A program made the position numbers and the translations under genes. Of a stretch of 64,000 nucleotides of DNA, positions 9,365-18,100 are shown piece after piece. The first letter of the stretch is position 1; every line of letters begins with the position of its first letter. Below the pieces are notes generated by a model. The model saw nothing but the letters and a program-made list of their open reading frames with translations, was not told where the DNA came from and ran no database searches. The stretch comes from CBDAQA01 sp965247815 (GTDB lineage: Bacteria > Planctomycetota > Phycisphaerae > Tepidisphaerales > Tepidisphaeraceae), in contig CBDFHW010000026.1 in assembly GCA_965247815.1 (NCBI GenBank), positions 124,001-188,000 of the forward strand. Reading direction: 5' to 3'.

Positions 9365-10671
9365 AGCAGGGACCCGGTACGCCTCAGCGAATTCGCAGCA
9401 ACCGGACGTGCGCGCGGCTCGTTTTTTTCGCCGGACTGCTGATCTCGATTGCGAGTTTTGGCCAGATCCAGGTTCGACAATACGAGTTCGGAAATGGTTC
9501 ATCGACGCCCCCGAGTTCAACGCGTGTAACGGAGGAACAGTACGCCTCCGAGCGCGGCTACGGATTCGAAGGGCAAAGCCGGCCGAAGGTCGCCGCCGGT
9601 TGCGTCACGGCCGCGAGCCCGTTCTACTTTTCGATCAAAGCCGATCCCGGAAACTACCGCGTGTCGGTCACGCTAGGCGACCTCGCGGGGGAGTCCGATA
9701 CTACGATCAAGGCCGAGCTTCGCCGGTTGATGGTCCGTGCGGTGAGCACGAAGGCGGGCCAGTTCGACCGCCGCGATTTTATTGTGAACGTCCGTGCTCC
9801 CGCGTTTCCCGGCGGGCGGGTGCGGCTGAAAGCGCCGCGTGAGACCGTCGACGAGGCGTGGGCCTGGGACGATAAGCTGACACTCGAGTTCAACGGTCGC
9901 CGGCCGTGCGTTCGCACGCTGCAGATTTCGCCGGTCGACGTGCCGACCGTTTTCCTGCTCGGCGATTCGACCGTTTGCGACCAACCGGCCGAGCCCTACA
10001 CGAGCTGGGGGCAAATCCTTCCGTACTTTTTTAACCCCGACGTCGCGATCGCGAACCACGCCGAGTCCGGCGAAACGCTGCGGTCGTCGTCGCAGGCGCA
10101 TCGGTTCGAAAAAGTATTGAGCCTGTTGAAACCCGGGGACTACGTGCTGATTCAGTACGGGCACAATGACATGAAGTCGAAAGCGCCCAACGCGGCCGGC
10201 GAATATAAAGCCATGCTGACCGAGTGGGTCGACGCCGTCGCGCGCAAGGGCGGGACGCCGGTGCTGGCCACTTCGATGAACCGGCACACGTTCACCGGTC
10301 CGACCGTCGTCGACAGTCTGGGGGTCTACCCCGGGCTGGTCCGGGAAGTGGCGGCCGAGAAGAAAGTGGCGCTGATCGACTTGAACCGAATGAGCAAAAC
10401 ATTGTATGAATCGCTGGGTTCCGAAGGGTCGATCGAGCTTTTCGAACACGCGTCCGGTTCGAAGACGTTCGACCCAACGCACCACAGCAGCTACGGCGCT
10501 TTCGAACTGGCGCGGTGCGTCGTCACCGGGATCCGGACGAATAAACTGCCGCTCGCTGATCACCTGTCTCGCGACGCGACAGTGTTCGACCCCGTGACGC
10601 CGGATCGCGCCGCCGACGTAATGATCCCGCCGAGTCCGGTAATGGCGGCACAAAAACCGCTCGGGAATTAG
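9361..10671 (+). CDS. SGNH esterase, rhamnogalacturonan acetylesterase type (CE12)
   Basis: 436 residues starting at a TTG that overlaps the previous stop (TTGA); the only Met codons lie far inside the protein. A signal peptide (CARLVFFAGLLISIASFG) is followed by a 140-residue beta-rich domain. From about residue 195 comes the SGNH hydrolase: LLGDSTVCD (catalytic Ser), SWGQILPYFF, NHAESGETL, IQYGHNDMKS (Asn) and FDPTHHSSYGAFE (Asp and His). This is the order and spacing of CE12 deacetylases, which remove acetyl groups from pectic polymers. The first domain resembles the carbohydrate-binding segment often attached to such secreted enzymes. A role in polysaccharide breakdown fits the sulfatase and esterase genes further along. 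Confidence 0.85.
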   Translation: MKQGPGTPQRIRSNRTCARLVFFAGLLISIASFGQIQVRQYEFGNGSSTPPSSTRVTEEQYASERGYGFEGQSRPKVAAGCVTAASPFYFSIKADPGNYRVSVTLGDLAGESDTTIKAELRRLMVRAVSTKAGQFDRRDFIVNVRAPAFPGGRVRLKAPRETVDEAWAWDDKLTLEFNGRRPCVRTLQISPVDVPTVFLLGDSTVCDQPAEPYTSWGQILPYFFNPDVAIANHAESGETLRSSSQAHRFEKVLSLLKPGDYVLIQYGHNDMKSKAPNAAGEYKAMLTEWVDAVARKGGTPVLATSMNRHTFTGPTVVDSLGVYPGLVREVAAEKKVALIDLNRMSKTLYESLGSEGSIELFEHASGSKTFDPTHHSSYGAFELARCVVTGIRTNKLPLADHLSRDATVFDPVTPDRAADVMIPPSPVMAAQKPLGN

Positions 10672-12023
10672 GAGCTGATGGGAGCCTCATCGTTCTCACT
10701 GTAGCGCCGCATCTTGCGGACGACCGTGCCGGAATCGATGCCGAGAATTGTCGCCGCCTGCCGTAGTGATTTCGCCGTTTTGACCACCCGGCGGATGTGT
10801 GCTTCCTCGACGGTCGCCAGCGGGATCAGATCGCCGACCGTGACGTCCAGTTTGGAATTCAGCAGATTCGATGGAAGGTGCGAAACACCGACCGTGTCGC
10901 CGGTGCACAGGATGGCAGCCCTTTCGAGCACGTTGCGCAGCTCCCGGACATTCCCAGGCCATCGGTATTCGGTCAGAACGTGGAGCGCTTCGCGGCTCAG
11001 CGAAAGCGGAGGTCGATGTAGTCGGCGGCCGAAGAACGCCAAGTACTGTTCGGCCAGATGGGGAATGTCGTCTTTCCGTTCGCGGAGCGGGGGAATGTCG
11101 AGCTGCACGACGTTAATCGCCATCAGAAGGTCGGCGCGGAACGTGCCCTCGGCGACCGCTTTCTCGAGGTCGACGGTGGTCGTGGCGATGATTCGCACGT
11201 CGCACCGACGGCGTGTCGACTCGTCGGGACGTTCGAACTCCTGATCTTCCAACAGACGCAAAATCGCGGGTTGGAGCCGCATCGGCAGCTCCGAAATTTC
11301 CTGAAGGACCAATGTCCCGCCCTCGCAGAGTTCGACCAACCCGGCGGGGGGGCCTCCGGCGGTCGGGATCCCGAACAGTTCGGTCTCGATGTTGTCCGCA
11401 TCGTCTGACTGGCAGATGACGGTTCCGAAGGGTGAATCGGCGCGATCGCTCCAGATGTGGATGGCGTGCGCGAGCCGGGCCTTCCCGGTGCCGGTTTCGC
11501 CTTGCATGACAAGTGTCGCCTGGGTGCGTGCCACGCGGTGCGCGAGGGTCAGCACGGACCGCATCGCGGTATCGACGGCCGGCAGATCCGAATCCCCGTC
11601 GCTCGTGGCGGCTTGAAGCGCGCCGAGCTTTTTCTCGACCCGGGATCGTTCGACCGCCCGGCGAGTCACGTACAGAATTTGGTTCGCGTCGACCGGCTTT
11701 ACCAGATAGTCCGCTTCCCAGCCGTTGCCGTTGTTCCGAATCTGATCGGCCCCTTCAGGTCCGGCGATGACCACAAGCTGCATCCATGGATTGTGTTCTA
11801 GAAGAAGTGAGATCGAACCATTCGCTGAAGCAAGAGCGTTGTCAATAAAAAGGAAGTCATAGGCACGTTCCTGAAGCAACGTTGCCGCCTGTTGGACAGA
11901 ATCGACTTCAGAAATCGCGTCGCCGGTTGGGTCAAAGCAGTCCCGCATCGCTCCTCGGACACGCGGGTCAGTGTCGACCACCAGAAGTCGCAGGGCCGGA
12001 TGCTTCGCAGTTCGAAACGACAT
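10668..12023 (-). CDS. NtrC-like response regulator with a degenerate AAA+ domain
   Basis: 451 residues. Residues 10-125 form a receiver domain: VVDTDP acid pair, FIDNAL phospho-acceptor Asp and LVKPVD lysine. Residues about 145-380 form an AAA+ domain with Walker A GETGTGKA, LPPLRER-like IPPLRERKDDIP and YRWPGNVRELRN. The C-terminus is a Fis-type helix-turn-helix (SLRQAATILGIDSGTVVRKMRR). Three functional elements of bEBPs are altered. The GAFTGA loop is absent after ELFG (IPTAGGPPAG instead). Walker B is LVLQEI rather than LFLDEI. The arginine-finger stretch reads LLMAINV, not LFYRLNV. It lies divergent to amt and glnB across about 800 bases, which suggests nitrogen control. Its stop overlaps the preceding gene's stop by four bases. 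Confidence 0.85.
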   Translation of the reverse strand: MSFRTAKHPALRLLVVDTDPRVRGAMRDCFDPTGDAISEVDSVQQAATLLQERAYDFLFIDNALASANGSISLLLEHNPWMQLVVIAGPEGADQIRNNGNGWEADYLVKPVDANQILYVTRRAVERSRVEKKLGALQAATSDGDSDLPAVDTAMRSVLTLAHRVARTQATLVMQGETGTGKARLAHAIHIWSDRADSPFGTVICQSDDADNIETELFGIPTAGGPPAGLVELCEGGTLVLQEISELPMRLQPAILRLLEDQEFERPDESTRRRCDVRIIATTTVDLEKAVAEGTFRADLLMAINVVQLDIPPLRERKDDIPHLAEQYLAFFGRRLHRPPLSLSREALHVLTEYRWPGNVRELRNVLERAAILCTGDTVGVSHLPSNLLNSKLDVTVGDLIPLATVEEAHIRRVVKTAKSLRQAATILGIDSGTVVRKMRRYSENDEAPISS

Positions 12024-12820
12024 CGATTGAGTAAGCGCAGAGGGGAATTAGACGAGGCCCTGAAATCGATGATCGCACTGCATTTATCGTACCAGAGAGC
12101 GGCATTTGAATCGGACATTGGCTTGGTGTTAATCAAAGACTCCCAAACACGGGAGTTTGCGGCGGTAGCGATGGAAAAGCATTAAGCCTGGGTCCGAGAA
12201 AACGCGATCTCGACAGACGCTTAAAATTTACGCAACTTCAGGTTTTAGGATCACATCTGCTGCTTTTTAAGCAGCGGTCTCGACCACGATCGCGCGGGAC
12301 AGCGCTTCCGATAAAATGTAGTCAATTTGCAGCATCAATGTTAATGATTGCTAAATTTTTGCGCATCGATCGACGCGTTCGGTAGCAGGTGGAACTTCTT
12401 CGTGATAAATTCGAAGACGCCGGCTAGGCTGCTTTCAATGCCTTTGATCTTTATCGATGTATATGTAAGCATATGCTATTAATGCACTTAAATATCACAC
12501 AGCGTTTTTGCGCGGTTGTGATCCGGGTCGAAACGCATCGAATTTTGTTAATCAGCACTAATCTGATCCGCCGTCTGGATTTCGAAGTCGTGGCGTGGCG
12601 AATCGGTTTACAGTCTGTCAAATCCTGACACTGGCTCGCGCCAAAAGCCCGCTGCTGAAGATTTCCACTGTATGCAAAACAGCATCGGCATCGCCTTTGT
12701 TATTGGGTCCGCTAGTGAAGAAATAGGCACACCATCTTGAGGTGGTGTGTTCCTGCCAAGAACCTGGCACCCGTTCACCACGTTGCAGACGCCGTTTCGG
12801 CCTCTGACAAAGGAGCAGCT
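12024..12820. promoter_or_regulatory. Long AT-rich divergent intergenic region, ntrC-like / amt
   Basis: This stretch between the two divergent nitrogen genes holds no convincing coding region. It is clearly richer in A/T than its surroundings, above all about 12200-12560. It contains a 7-bp hairpin (GCTGCTT, loop TTT, AAGCAGC) at 12259-12275 and a 10-bp palindrome AGCATATGCT at 12468-12477, plausible as a regulator site. The amt ribosome site AAAGGAG lies just before 12821. I looked for the sigma-54 pattern GG-N10-GC and did not find a convincing copy. Confidence 0.5.
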
Positions 12821-14593
12821 ATGAATCTGTTATTGGAAGGAGGACCCCCGCTGTCCTTCTCAGGCAAGGTATCACGTCTGGGCCATCGCCTGCGTGACAG
12901 AGAGTGGAGAAAGTACGGCTACACGCTGGTGGTCGGAAAGTTTCTGGGCCTTGCCTTGGTCATGGCGATCATCGCTGCCGTCATGATCGTCCCGCGGATG
13001 ATCTCGGGGACCAACGCGTTCGCACAACAGACTTCGGCTGCGACGACGATGCCGACCTCAGCGCCTGCGGTCGCGGCACCCACCCCGCTTACCAGCGCGG
13101 TTCAGGGGACCGACCCTTACGTTAATCCGATCAATACTGTCTGGACACTGATCGCGGCCTTCCTGGTGTTCGGCATGCAGGCCGGTTTCACCATGCTCGA
13201 GGCCGGCTTCTGTCGGTCCCGTGAAACCGTCAACGTGCTGGTCGAATGCGTTTTCGATACCTGTCTATGCGGGTTCCTGTACTACGCCTTCGGTTACGCG
13301 TTCATGTTCGGTCAGGGTAACGGCCTTATCGGCTGGCACGACCCGAACGACGCGACCAAGAACTGGTTCTTCCTGCAGAACGTCGTCGCGACGAGCACCT
13401 ACGGCGCGACCGGCGTTCCGGTTCTCGCCCACTGGGTGTTCCAGTTCGCGTTCGCCGACTGCGCGTCGACGATCTGCTCGGGCACGATGATCGGTCGTAC
13501 CGATTTCATCGGCGACATCCTGTATTCCGTCTGCGTCTCGGGTTTCATCTACCCGATCATCGGTCACTGGGCCTGGGGTCCGGACGGCTTCCTCTACACG
13601 ATGGGAAGCCTCAACACCCCCGCGGCGTTCGAAAGCTACACCCACTTCCTGCCCAACCTGGGCATGAACTTCCACGACTTCGCCGGTTCGACGGTCGTGC
13701 ACTCGATCGGAGGCTGGATCGCGTTGGCGGGCGGCATCATGCTCGGGCCAAGAATTGGTCGCCGGTTCAAGCGCGACGGCGGTGGCCCCATGCTCCCGCA
13801 CGATCTGGTCATGGGCGTGATCGGTGGTTTCATCCTGTGGTTCGGCTGGTACGGCTTCAACCCGGGCTCAACGCTGTCGGCGATGGACTTCGGCGGGATC
13901 GCCCGTGTCGCCGCCAACACCACCCTTGCCGCTTGCACCGGCGGTATGGCGGCTGAGTTTTTGATCTACTTCCGTACCGGTAAGTGGGACGCGGGCGCGA
14001 TCACCAACGGCTTCCTGGCCGGCCTGGTCGCCATCACCTGCCCCTGCTACTGGGTCAGTCCGACCGGGGCTTGTGCCCTGGGTGCCGTCGCCGGCGTGAT
14101 TGTTATCCTCGGCGTCGACCTTCTGGAATTCCTGCGAATCGACGACCCAATCGGCGCCTGGCCCGTTCACGGCCTGTGCGGCATCTGGGGAACGCTTTCG
14201 CTGGGTCTGTTCGCGACCGGTGAATACTCGGCCGTGGGCAGCAGCAACACCTCGATCCCGGGCACCGACGGTACCCCCGGTTGGGGCCTGACGGGGCTCT
14301 TCTACAAGAACGCCGCCGGTGTACACGACTGGCATTGCCTGGCCGGTCAAGCCATCGGTAGCGCGGTCGTCTGCGGCGCGACATTCGCACTTGCGATGGC
14401 GGTCTTCGGTGCGCTCCACATGGTCGGACGTCTTCGCATCTCCAAGGAAGGCGAAATGGACGGCCTGGATCTGCACGAGCATGGCATCTCGGCCTACCCC
14501 GAGTTCGTCATCTCGGCCCTGGCTGCTCCGATGGCCATGCCTTTGGACACCGTGGGTTCGGGCGGCAAGCGTGAGCTTGAGTCCGTCCGCTAA
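12821..14593 (+). CDS. amt: Ammonium transporter
   Basis: 590 residues from the ATG at 12821, chosen over an upstream GTG because AAAGGAG stands six bases before it. The protein starts with about 45 polar residues, then a hydrophobic segment ending NAFAQQ, which looks like a signal peptide with an unusually long front. The transporter core begins at about residue 100 with NTVWTLIAAFLVF and FGMQAGFTMLEAGF. The twin channel histidines can be placed in FAGSTVVHSIGG and WPVHGLCGIWG, so the pore is intact. It imports ammonium across the inner membrane. glnB follows 79 bases later after a strong hairpin; in this family the PII protein plugs the channel when nitrogen is plentiful. Confidence 0.95.
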   Translation: MNLLLEGGPPLSFSGKVSRLGHRLRDREWRKYGYTLVVGKFLGLALVMAIIAAVMIVPRMISGTNAFAQQTSAATTMPTSAPAVAAPTPLTSAVQGTDPYVNPINTVWTLIAAFLVFGMQAGFTMLEAGFCRSRETVNVLVECVFDTCLCGFLYYAFGYAFMFGQGNGLIGWHDPNDATKNWFFLQNVVATSTYGATGVPVLAHWVFQFAFADCASTICSGTMIGRTDFIGDILYSVCVSGFIYPIIGHWAWGPDGFLYTMGSLNTPAAFESYTHFLPNLGMNFHDFAGSTVVHSIGGWIALAGGIMLGPRIGRRFKRDGGGPMLPHDLVMGVIGGFILWFGWYGFNPGSTLSAMDFGGIARVAANTTLAACTGGMAAEFLIYFRTGKWDAGAITNGFLAGLVAITCPCYWVSPTGACALGAVAGVIVILGVDLLEFLRIDDPIGAWPVHGLCGIWGTLSLGLFATGEYSAVGSSNTSIPGTDGTPGWGLTGLFYKNAAGVHDWHCLAGQAIGSAVVCGATFALAMAVFGALHMVGRLRISKEGEMDGLDLHEHGISAYPEFVISALAAPMAMPLDTVGSGGKRELESVR

Positions 14594-14609
14594 TGCATCA
14601 TAATCATGT

Positions 14610-14639
14610 CGGCGGGCCGGGGATTGACCCGGCCCGCCG
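14610..14639 (+). terminator. GC-rich hairpin between amt and glnB
   Basis: A perfect 12-bp stem (CGGCGGGCCGGG with CCCGGCCCGCCG) and a GATTGA loop. No run of T follows, so full termination is unlikely. It more probably stops or slows some transcripts, or blocks 3' decay, so that amt and glnB mRNA levels can differ. Confidence 0.6.
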
Positions 14640-14672
14640 GTTGATTATCCGTCGCTTGCCAAGGAGTCGAAC

Positions 14673-15017
14673 ATGAAAATGATTGTCGCCATTATCCGAC
14701 CGGAGAAGCTCGAAGCCGTGCAAAACGCGCTGAGTGCGACCGAGGTTTATCTCATGACCGTCTCGGACGTCCGGGGCTGTGGTCGCCAGCGTGGGTTTAC
14801 TGAACAGTACCGCGGCAACCAGGTGGTCATCCGCCTGCTGTCGAAGGTCAAGCTCGAAATCGCCGTCAACGAGGCGTACGTCGAACCCACCGTTCAGGCG
14901 ATCCTCAAGGCAGCGCATTCGGGCAACATCGGGGACGGGAAAATCTTCGTCCTGCCGCTCGACGACGCTTACCGCATTCGCACTGGCGAGAGCGGCGAAG
15001 TCGCGATCGGGCCGTGA
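14673..15017 (+). CDS. glnB: Nitrogen regulatory protein PII, lacking the Tyr51 site
   Basis: 114 residues; a small trimeric signal protein that senses 2-oxoglutarate, ATP and ADP, and controls Amt and other targets. The core is well kept: IIRPEKLEAV, TVSDVRGCGRQRG, SKVKLEIAV, and the nucleotide-binding C-terminus GNIGDGKIFVLPLDDAYRIRTGE. In the T-loop, Tyr46 is present (TEQYRG), but the following RGAEY of the enterobacterial proteins is RGNQV, so residue 51, the uridylylation site, is Val. An AAGGAG site precedes the ATG. It could be called glnK from its linkage to amt; the sequence does not decide this. Confidence 0.93.
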   Translation: MKMIVAIIRPEKLEAVQNALSATEVYLMTVSDVRGCGRQRGFTEQYRGNQVVIRLLSKVKLEIAVNEAYVEPTVQAILKAAHSGNIGDGKIFVLPLDDAYRIRTGESGEVAIGP

Positions 15018-15069
15018 GCTTACGACGGCCGTCCGGCCGTCATCGGACGACAGAGTTCGAAAACAAGGA

Positions 15070-15099
15070 GGCCGCCGAGTGTCCGCTCGGCGGCCTTTT
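15070..15099 (+). terminator. Rho-independent terminator after glnB
   Basis: A 10-bp stem GGCCGCCGAG/CTCGGCGGCC with a six-base loop, followed by TTTT. It lies between the convergent glnB and leuD genes. On the other strand the T-run is missing, so it mainly serves the amt-glnB side. Confidence 0.85.
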
Positions 15100-15123
15100 C
15101 ATTGGTTCATTTAGCGTGAATAA

Positions 15124-15684
15124 TTACTTCACCATGCCGACTTGTTTTGCATATTTGAACACGTCACCGGCCTCGATGATCGGCAGCACGTCACCGATCG
15201 GCCGCAAGGCGTAGCGCTGGTTTTGCGTCTTGTTCAGCACGAAGTTTTCCATCAGCCGGACTTCGAGTTCGTCACCGGTCTTGATTTTATTTACCAGCCG
15301 CTCGACCGATTCCATCGGCGGCAGGTACCCGCCGTTGACGCTGTTACGGAAAAAGATCCGTGCGTAAAACTCGGCGATCACACACGTGATGCCCGCCTCG
15401 GCCAGCGCCAGCGGCGCGTGTTCCCGGCTCGACCCGCAGCCGAAATTCTTCCCGCCGACCACGATCTGAAAATCGCTTTTGAATTCGTTCGGACGGACGA
15501 ACGGGATCGTGCCATCGGGCAGCCCGCGTTGTCCCTCGGGGACGCTGCTCATAGCATACATGCCGAAGAACTTGCGCTCTTCCGGAATGCTCGGGTTAAA
15601 CGACAGGTAATTGGCCGGAATGATCTGGTCGGTGTCGATATTGTCGCCCAGGACGTAGGCCTTGCCGGTGATAACGGTTTCCAT
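15124..15684 (-). CDS. leuD: 3-isopropylmalate dehydratase small subunit
   Basis: 186 residues from the ATG at 15684. The open frame continues upstream but without family similarity, and the conserved protein starts at METVITGKAYVLGDNIDTDQIIPA. The swivelling domain motifs are intact: NIDTDQIIPANYL, GGKNFGCGSSREHAPLAL and IAEFYARIFFRNSVN. With the [4Fe-4S] large subunit LeuC it interconverts 2- and 3-isopropylmalate in leucine synthesis. No leuC is in the window. The Ser-Arg-Glu motif would also fit other members of the family, such as homoaconitase or citramalate-type small subunits, so the substrate is inferred. Confidence 0.85.
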   Translation of the reverse strand: METVITGKAYVLGDNIDTDQIIPANYLSFNPSIPEERKFFGMYAMSSVPEGQRGLPDGTIPFVRPNEFKSDFQIVVGGKNFGCGSSREHAPLALAEAGITCVIAEFYARIFFRNSVNGGYLPPMESVERLVNKIKTGDELEVRLMENFVLNKTQNQRYALRPIGDVLPIIEAGDVFKYAKQVGMVK

Positions 15685-15805
15685 GACCCGAGTGTATGGC
15701 AGATAAATCTGCTGTAAAGCAACGGCAGGGGTCTGAACGCCCGGACGCCCGCGCTCTCCGGGCTTCACCGTCTCTTCAGGTTCAACGGCATAACGTGGGT
15801 CCATT

Positions 15806-16459
15806 ATGCGTATTCTCGTTGTCGAAGACGAACCGGACCTGCAAGATGTTGTAAGCCAGGCGCTGCGGGAAAACGGCTACGCCGTCGATGAAGCGTCCGA
15901 CGGTCGCGAAGGTCTTTTCAAAGCACAGTCGACCGACTACGACGCCCTCGTTCTGGACCTGATGTTGCCGGGCATCGACGGCTGGACGTTGCTGAAGGAA
16001 CTCCGCAAGACGCGGAAAACGCCGGTGCTGCTGCTGACGGCCCGTGATTCGCTGCCCGATCGCGTGCGGGGGCTCGACGCCGGTGCCGATGATTATTTGA
16101 CCAAACCGTTCGAACTGCCCGAACTGCTCGCCCGGCTGCGTGCGTTGATCCGTCGGTCCGCCGGCGCGGCGTCGTCGTTGATCGCGCTCGGTGACATTTC
16201 CCTCGACACCGCGACCCGAACCGCCAGTCGAGGCGCGGAGCGTATCTCGCTGACACCCCGGGAGTACGCTCTCGTGGAGTTTCTTGCCATGCACAAAGGA
16301 AAGCTCGTCACCCGGTCGATGATTTACGACCACCTGTTCGAAGAAGACGACGACACTCTTTCGAACCTGGTCGACGTCCACGTGTCCAACGTCCGGCGAA
16401 AGCTCGGAAAGGAATTCATCACCACCCGCCGTGGTGAGGGGTATTTCATCCATGCTTAA
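15806..16459 (+). CDS. OmpR-family response regulator
   Basis: 217 residues. The receiver domain (1-118) has the acid pair in VVEDEPD, the phospho-acceptor D51 in LVLDLMLPG, the LLTARD threonine and the TKPFE lysine. The C-terminal winged-helix domain (about 125-217) has SLTPREYALVEFLA, the recognition region VDVHVSNVRRKLG and the wing ITTRRGEGYFI. It overlaps the partner kinase gene by eight bases, so the pair is translationally coupled. It is divergent from leuD, with about 120 bases between the starts. The signal sensed cannot be read from the sequence. Confidence 0.95.
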   Translation: MRILVVEDEPDLQDVVSQALRENGYAVDEASDGREGLFKAQSTDYDALVLDLMLPGIDGWTLLKELRKTRKTPVLLLTARDSLPDRVRGLDAGADDYLTKPFELPELLARLRALIRRSAGAASSLIALGDISLDTATRTASRGAERISLTPREYALVEFLAMHKGKLVTRSMIYDHLFEEDDDTLSNLVDVHVSNVRRKLGKEFITTRRGEGYFIHA

Positions 16460-18008
16460 ATCGATCCGGTGGACGCTGCAGTTTTGGCACGCGGCGATCC
16501 TGATTGTGGCCGTGGCCGGGATCGGGACCACCAGCTTCTTCGAAATCCGCCAGGCCCGATACAAAGAAGTCGACAGCGAACTGGAAGCCGCCGCGGAGGT
16601 GATCGTCGGTCACCTGCATAACCCTAGACCGGACTTCCCACCGCACCGGCTGATGGAGCGTGACGACCACTTCGGTGCAGGCCCCGAACCCGGTCCGAGC
16701 GACAAAGGTCCTGACAATCGCGGCAGAGACGGGCCGTCGTGGTGGCGGGGGCTCGGTGACCGCCCGCCCGGGGAACGTCCGCCCGACCGCCTTCCCCGCA
16801 CGATCGACCTGCCCCCCGGCTTCCTACAGCGATACGGCGGCTCGCCGCTCCAAGCCCGTTCTTTCATTGTCTACCGCGACGAGCACGATGTGCTTGCCGC
16901 GTTCGGCGCTCCGTTGACGCCCACAAGCCTTCCAAAAATCGACTTCCCTGCAGGCGTAGAACGACGCGCGGCTTTCATTGACGGTCAAGTGCACAAGGTC
17001 GTGCTCTCGGCCCCCGCACATTCGAAAGTGCTCGTCAGCGGGTCGGTCGAACCGATCGACGCGGAGTTGAACAAATTAAGCTGGCTTCTCGCCGGGACCG
17101 GTTTCGGCGTCGTGCTCGTGGGGTTGTCCGGTGGGTGGCTGCTGTCGTACGGCGCTGTGAGGCCGATTCGGAAGATGACCGACGCCGCGCAGGCCATCTC
17201 GGCGACGCATCTGTCGGAACGAATCGACCCGAAGCAGGTTCCCAGCGAACTGGCCGATCTCGCGCGGGTGTTGAACGCCGCGTTCGGTCGGCTCGAAACC
17301 GCATTCGCACAGCAGGCCAGGTTCACCGCCGATGCGTCTCACGAACTGCGGACCCCGCTTTCGGTAGTGCTCTCGCACGCGCAGTTGGCGCTCTCGCGCG
17401 ACCGGTCGCCCGACGATTACCGCAAGACGTTAGCGACCTGCCTTTCGGCTTCGAGGCGAATGAAGTCGCTGGTCGATTCGCTGTTGCTCCTGTCGCACGC
17501 GGATGTCGGCGAACTTGCCATTGAAAAACAGGAGGTCGACCTCGGCGTGATTGCGTCAGACAGCGTCGCGATGCTCGCGCCGCTCGCGGCCGAAAAATCG
17601 ATCTCGATCGACGTCGACCTGAACTCGACCCCGGTCTCCGGGGATCCCGTCCGGTTGGGGCAACTGGTGACCAACCTTGTGAGCAACGCGATTCGTTACA
17701 ACCAGCAGCACGGCCGGGTGACGGTTTCGACGAAACTGCAAGCCGATGACGCGGTCCTGACCGTCACCGACACCGGCGTCGGGATCAGCGACGAACACCG
17801 GCCGCACGTGTTCGACCGGTTCTTCCGGGCCGACAAGGCCCGCTCACGCGAAGCCGGTGGCAGCGGGCTCGGGCTCGCAATCTGCAAGAGCATCGTCGAC
17901 GCACACGACGGAACGATCTCGGTCACCAGCGAGATCGATCGGGGCTCGACGTTCGTTGTGGAACTGCCCGGGCCGGTGTCCGGTCGAACCCCGAGCGTGC
18001 CCGATTGA
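16452..18008 (+). CDS. Sensor histidine kinase, partner of the upstream regulator
   Basis: 518 residues from the ATG at 16452. It has two membrane helices (about 8-28 and 205-230) around a roughly 175-residue periplasmic domain. Residues 70-120 of that domain are very rich in Pro, Gly, Asp and Arg (PGPSDKGPDNRGRDGP). A HAMP linker (RPIRKMTDAAQAISATHLSERI) leads to the H-box FTADASHELRTPLS with the phospho-accepting His near residue 297. The ATP-binding domain carries N (NLVSNAIRYN), G1 (DTGVGI), F (FDRFFRAD) and G2 (GGSGLGLAICK). The layout is that of metal- or envelope-stress-type EnvZ/CusS-like kinases. The ligand is unknown. Confidence 0.95.
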   Translation: MLKSIRWTLQFWHAAILIVAVAGIGTTSFFEIRQARYKEVDSELEAAAEVIVGHLHNPRPDFPPHRLMERDDHFGAGPEPGPSDKGPDNRGRDGPSWWRGLGDRPPGERPPDRLPRTIDLPPGFLQRYGGSPLQARSFIVYRDEHDVLAAFGAPLTPTSLPKIDFPAGVERRAAFIDGQVHKVVLSAPAHSKVLVSGSVEPIDAELNKLSWLLAGTGFGVVLVGLSGGWLLSYGAVRPIRKMTDAAQAISATHLSERIDPKQVPSELADLARVLNAAFGRLETAFAQQARFTADASHELRTPLSVVLSHAQLALSRDRSPDDYRKTLATCLSASRRMKSLVDSLLLLSHADVGELAIEKQEVDLGVIASDSVAMLAPLAAEKSISIDVDLNSTPVSGDPVRLGQLVTNLVSNAIRYNQQHGRVTVSTKLQADDAVLTVTDTGVGISDEHRPHVFDRFFRADKARSREAGGSGLGLAICKSIVDAHDGTISVTSEIDRGSTFVVELPGPVSGRTPSVPD

Positions 18009-18100
18009 TCCGTCGATCCCCTCCGGGAAGCGGTAAGGCCGTTGCTCGCCGGTACCGGTGTTTGTGGTTCGTCGCCGGGTCATAGTAAGCTCGGGCGGAA

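Noticed and set aside
12600..12820. Possible sigma-54 promoter ahead of amt (TGGCAC near 12767 and GGCAC near 12727)
   Set aside because: Neither copy has GC or TTGC at the required distance (GG-N10-GC).
13265..13801. 178-codon leftward open frame inside amt
   Set aside because: Antisense shadow of a high-GC gene with no ribosome site.
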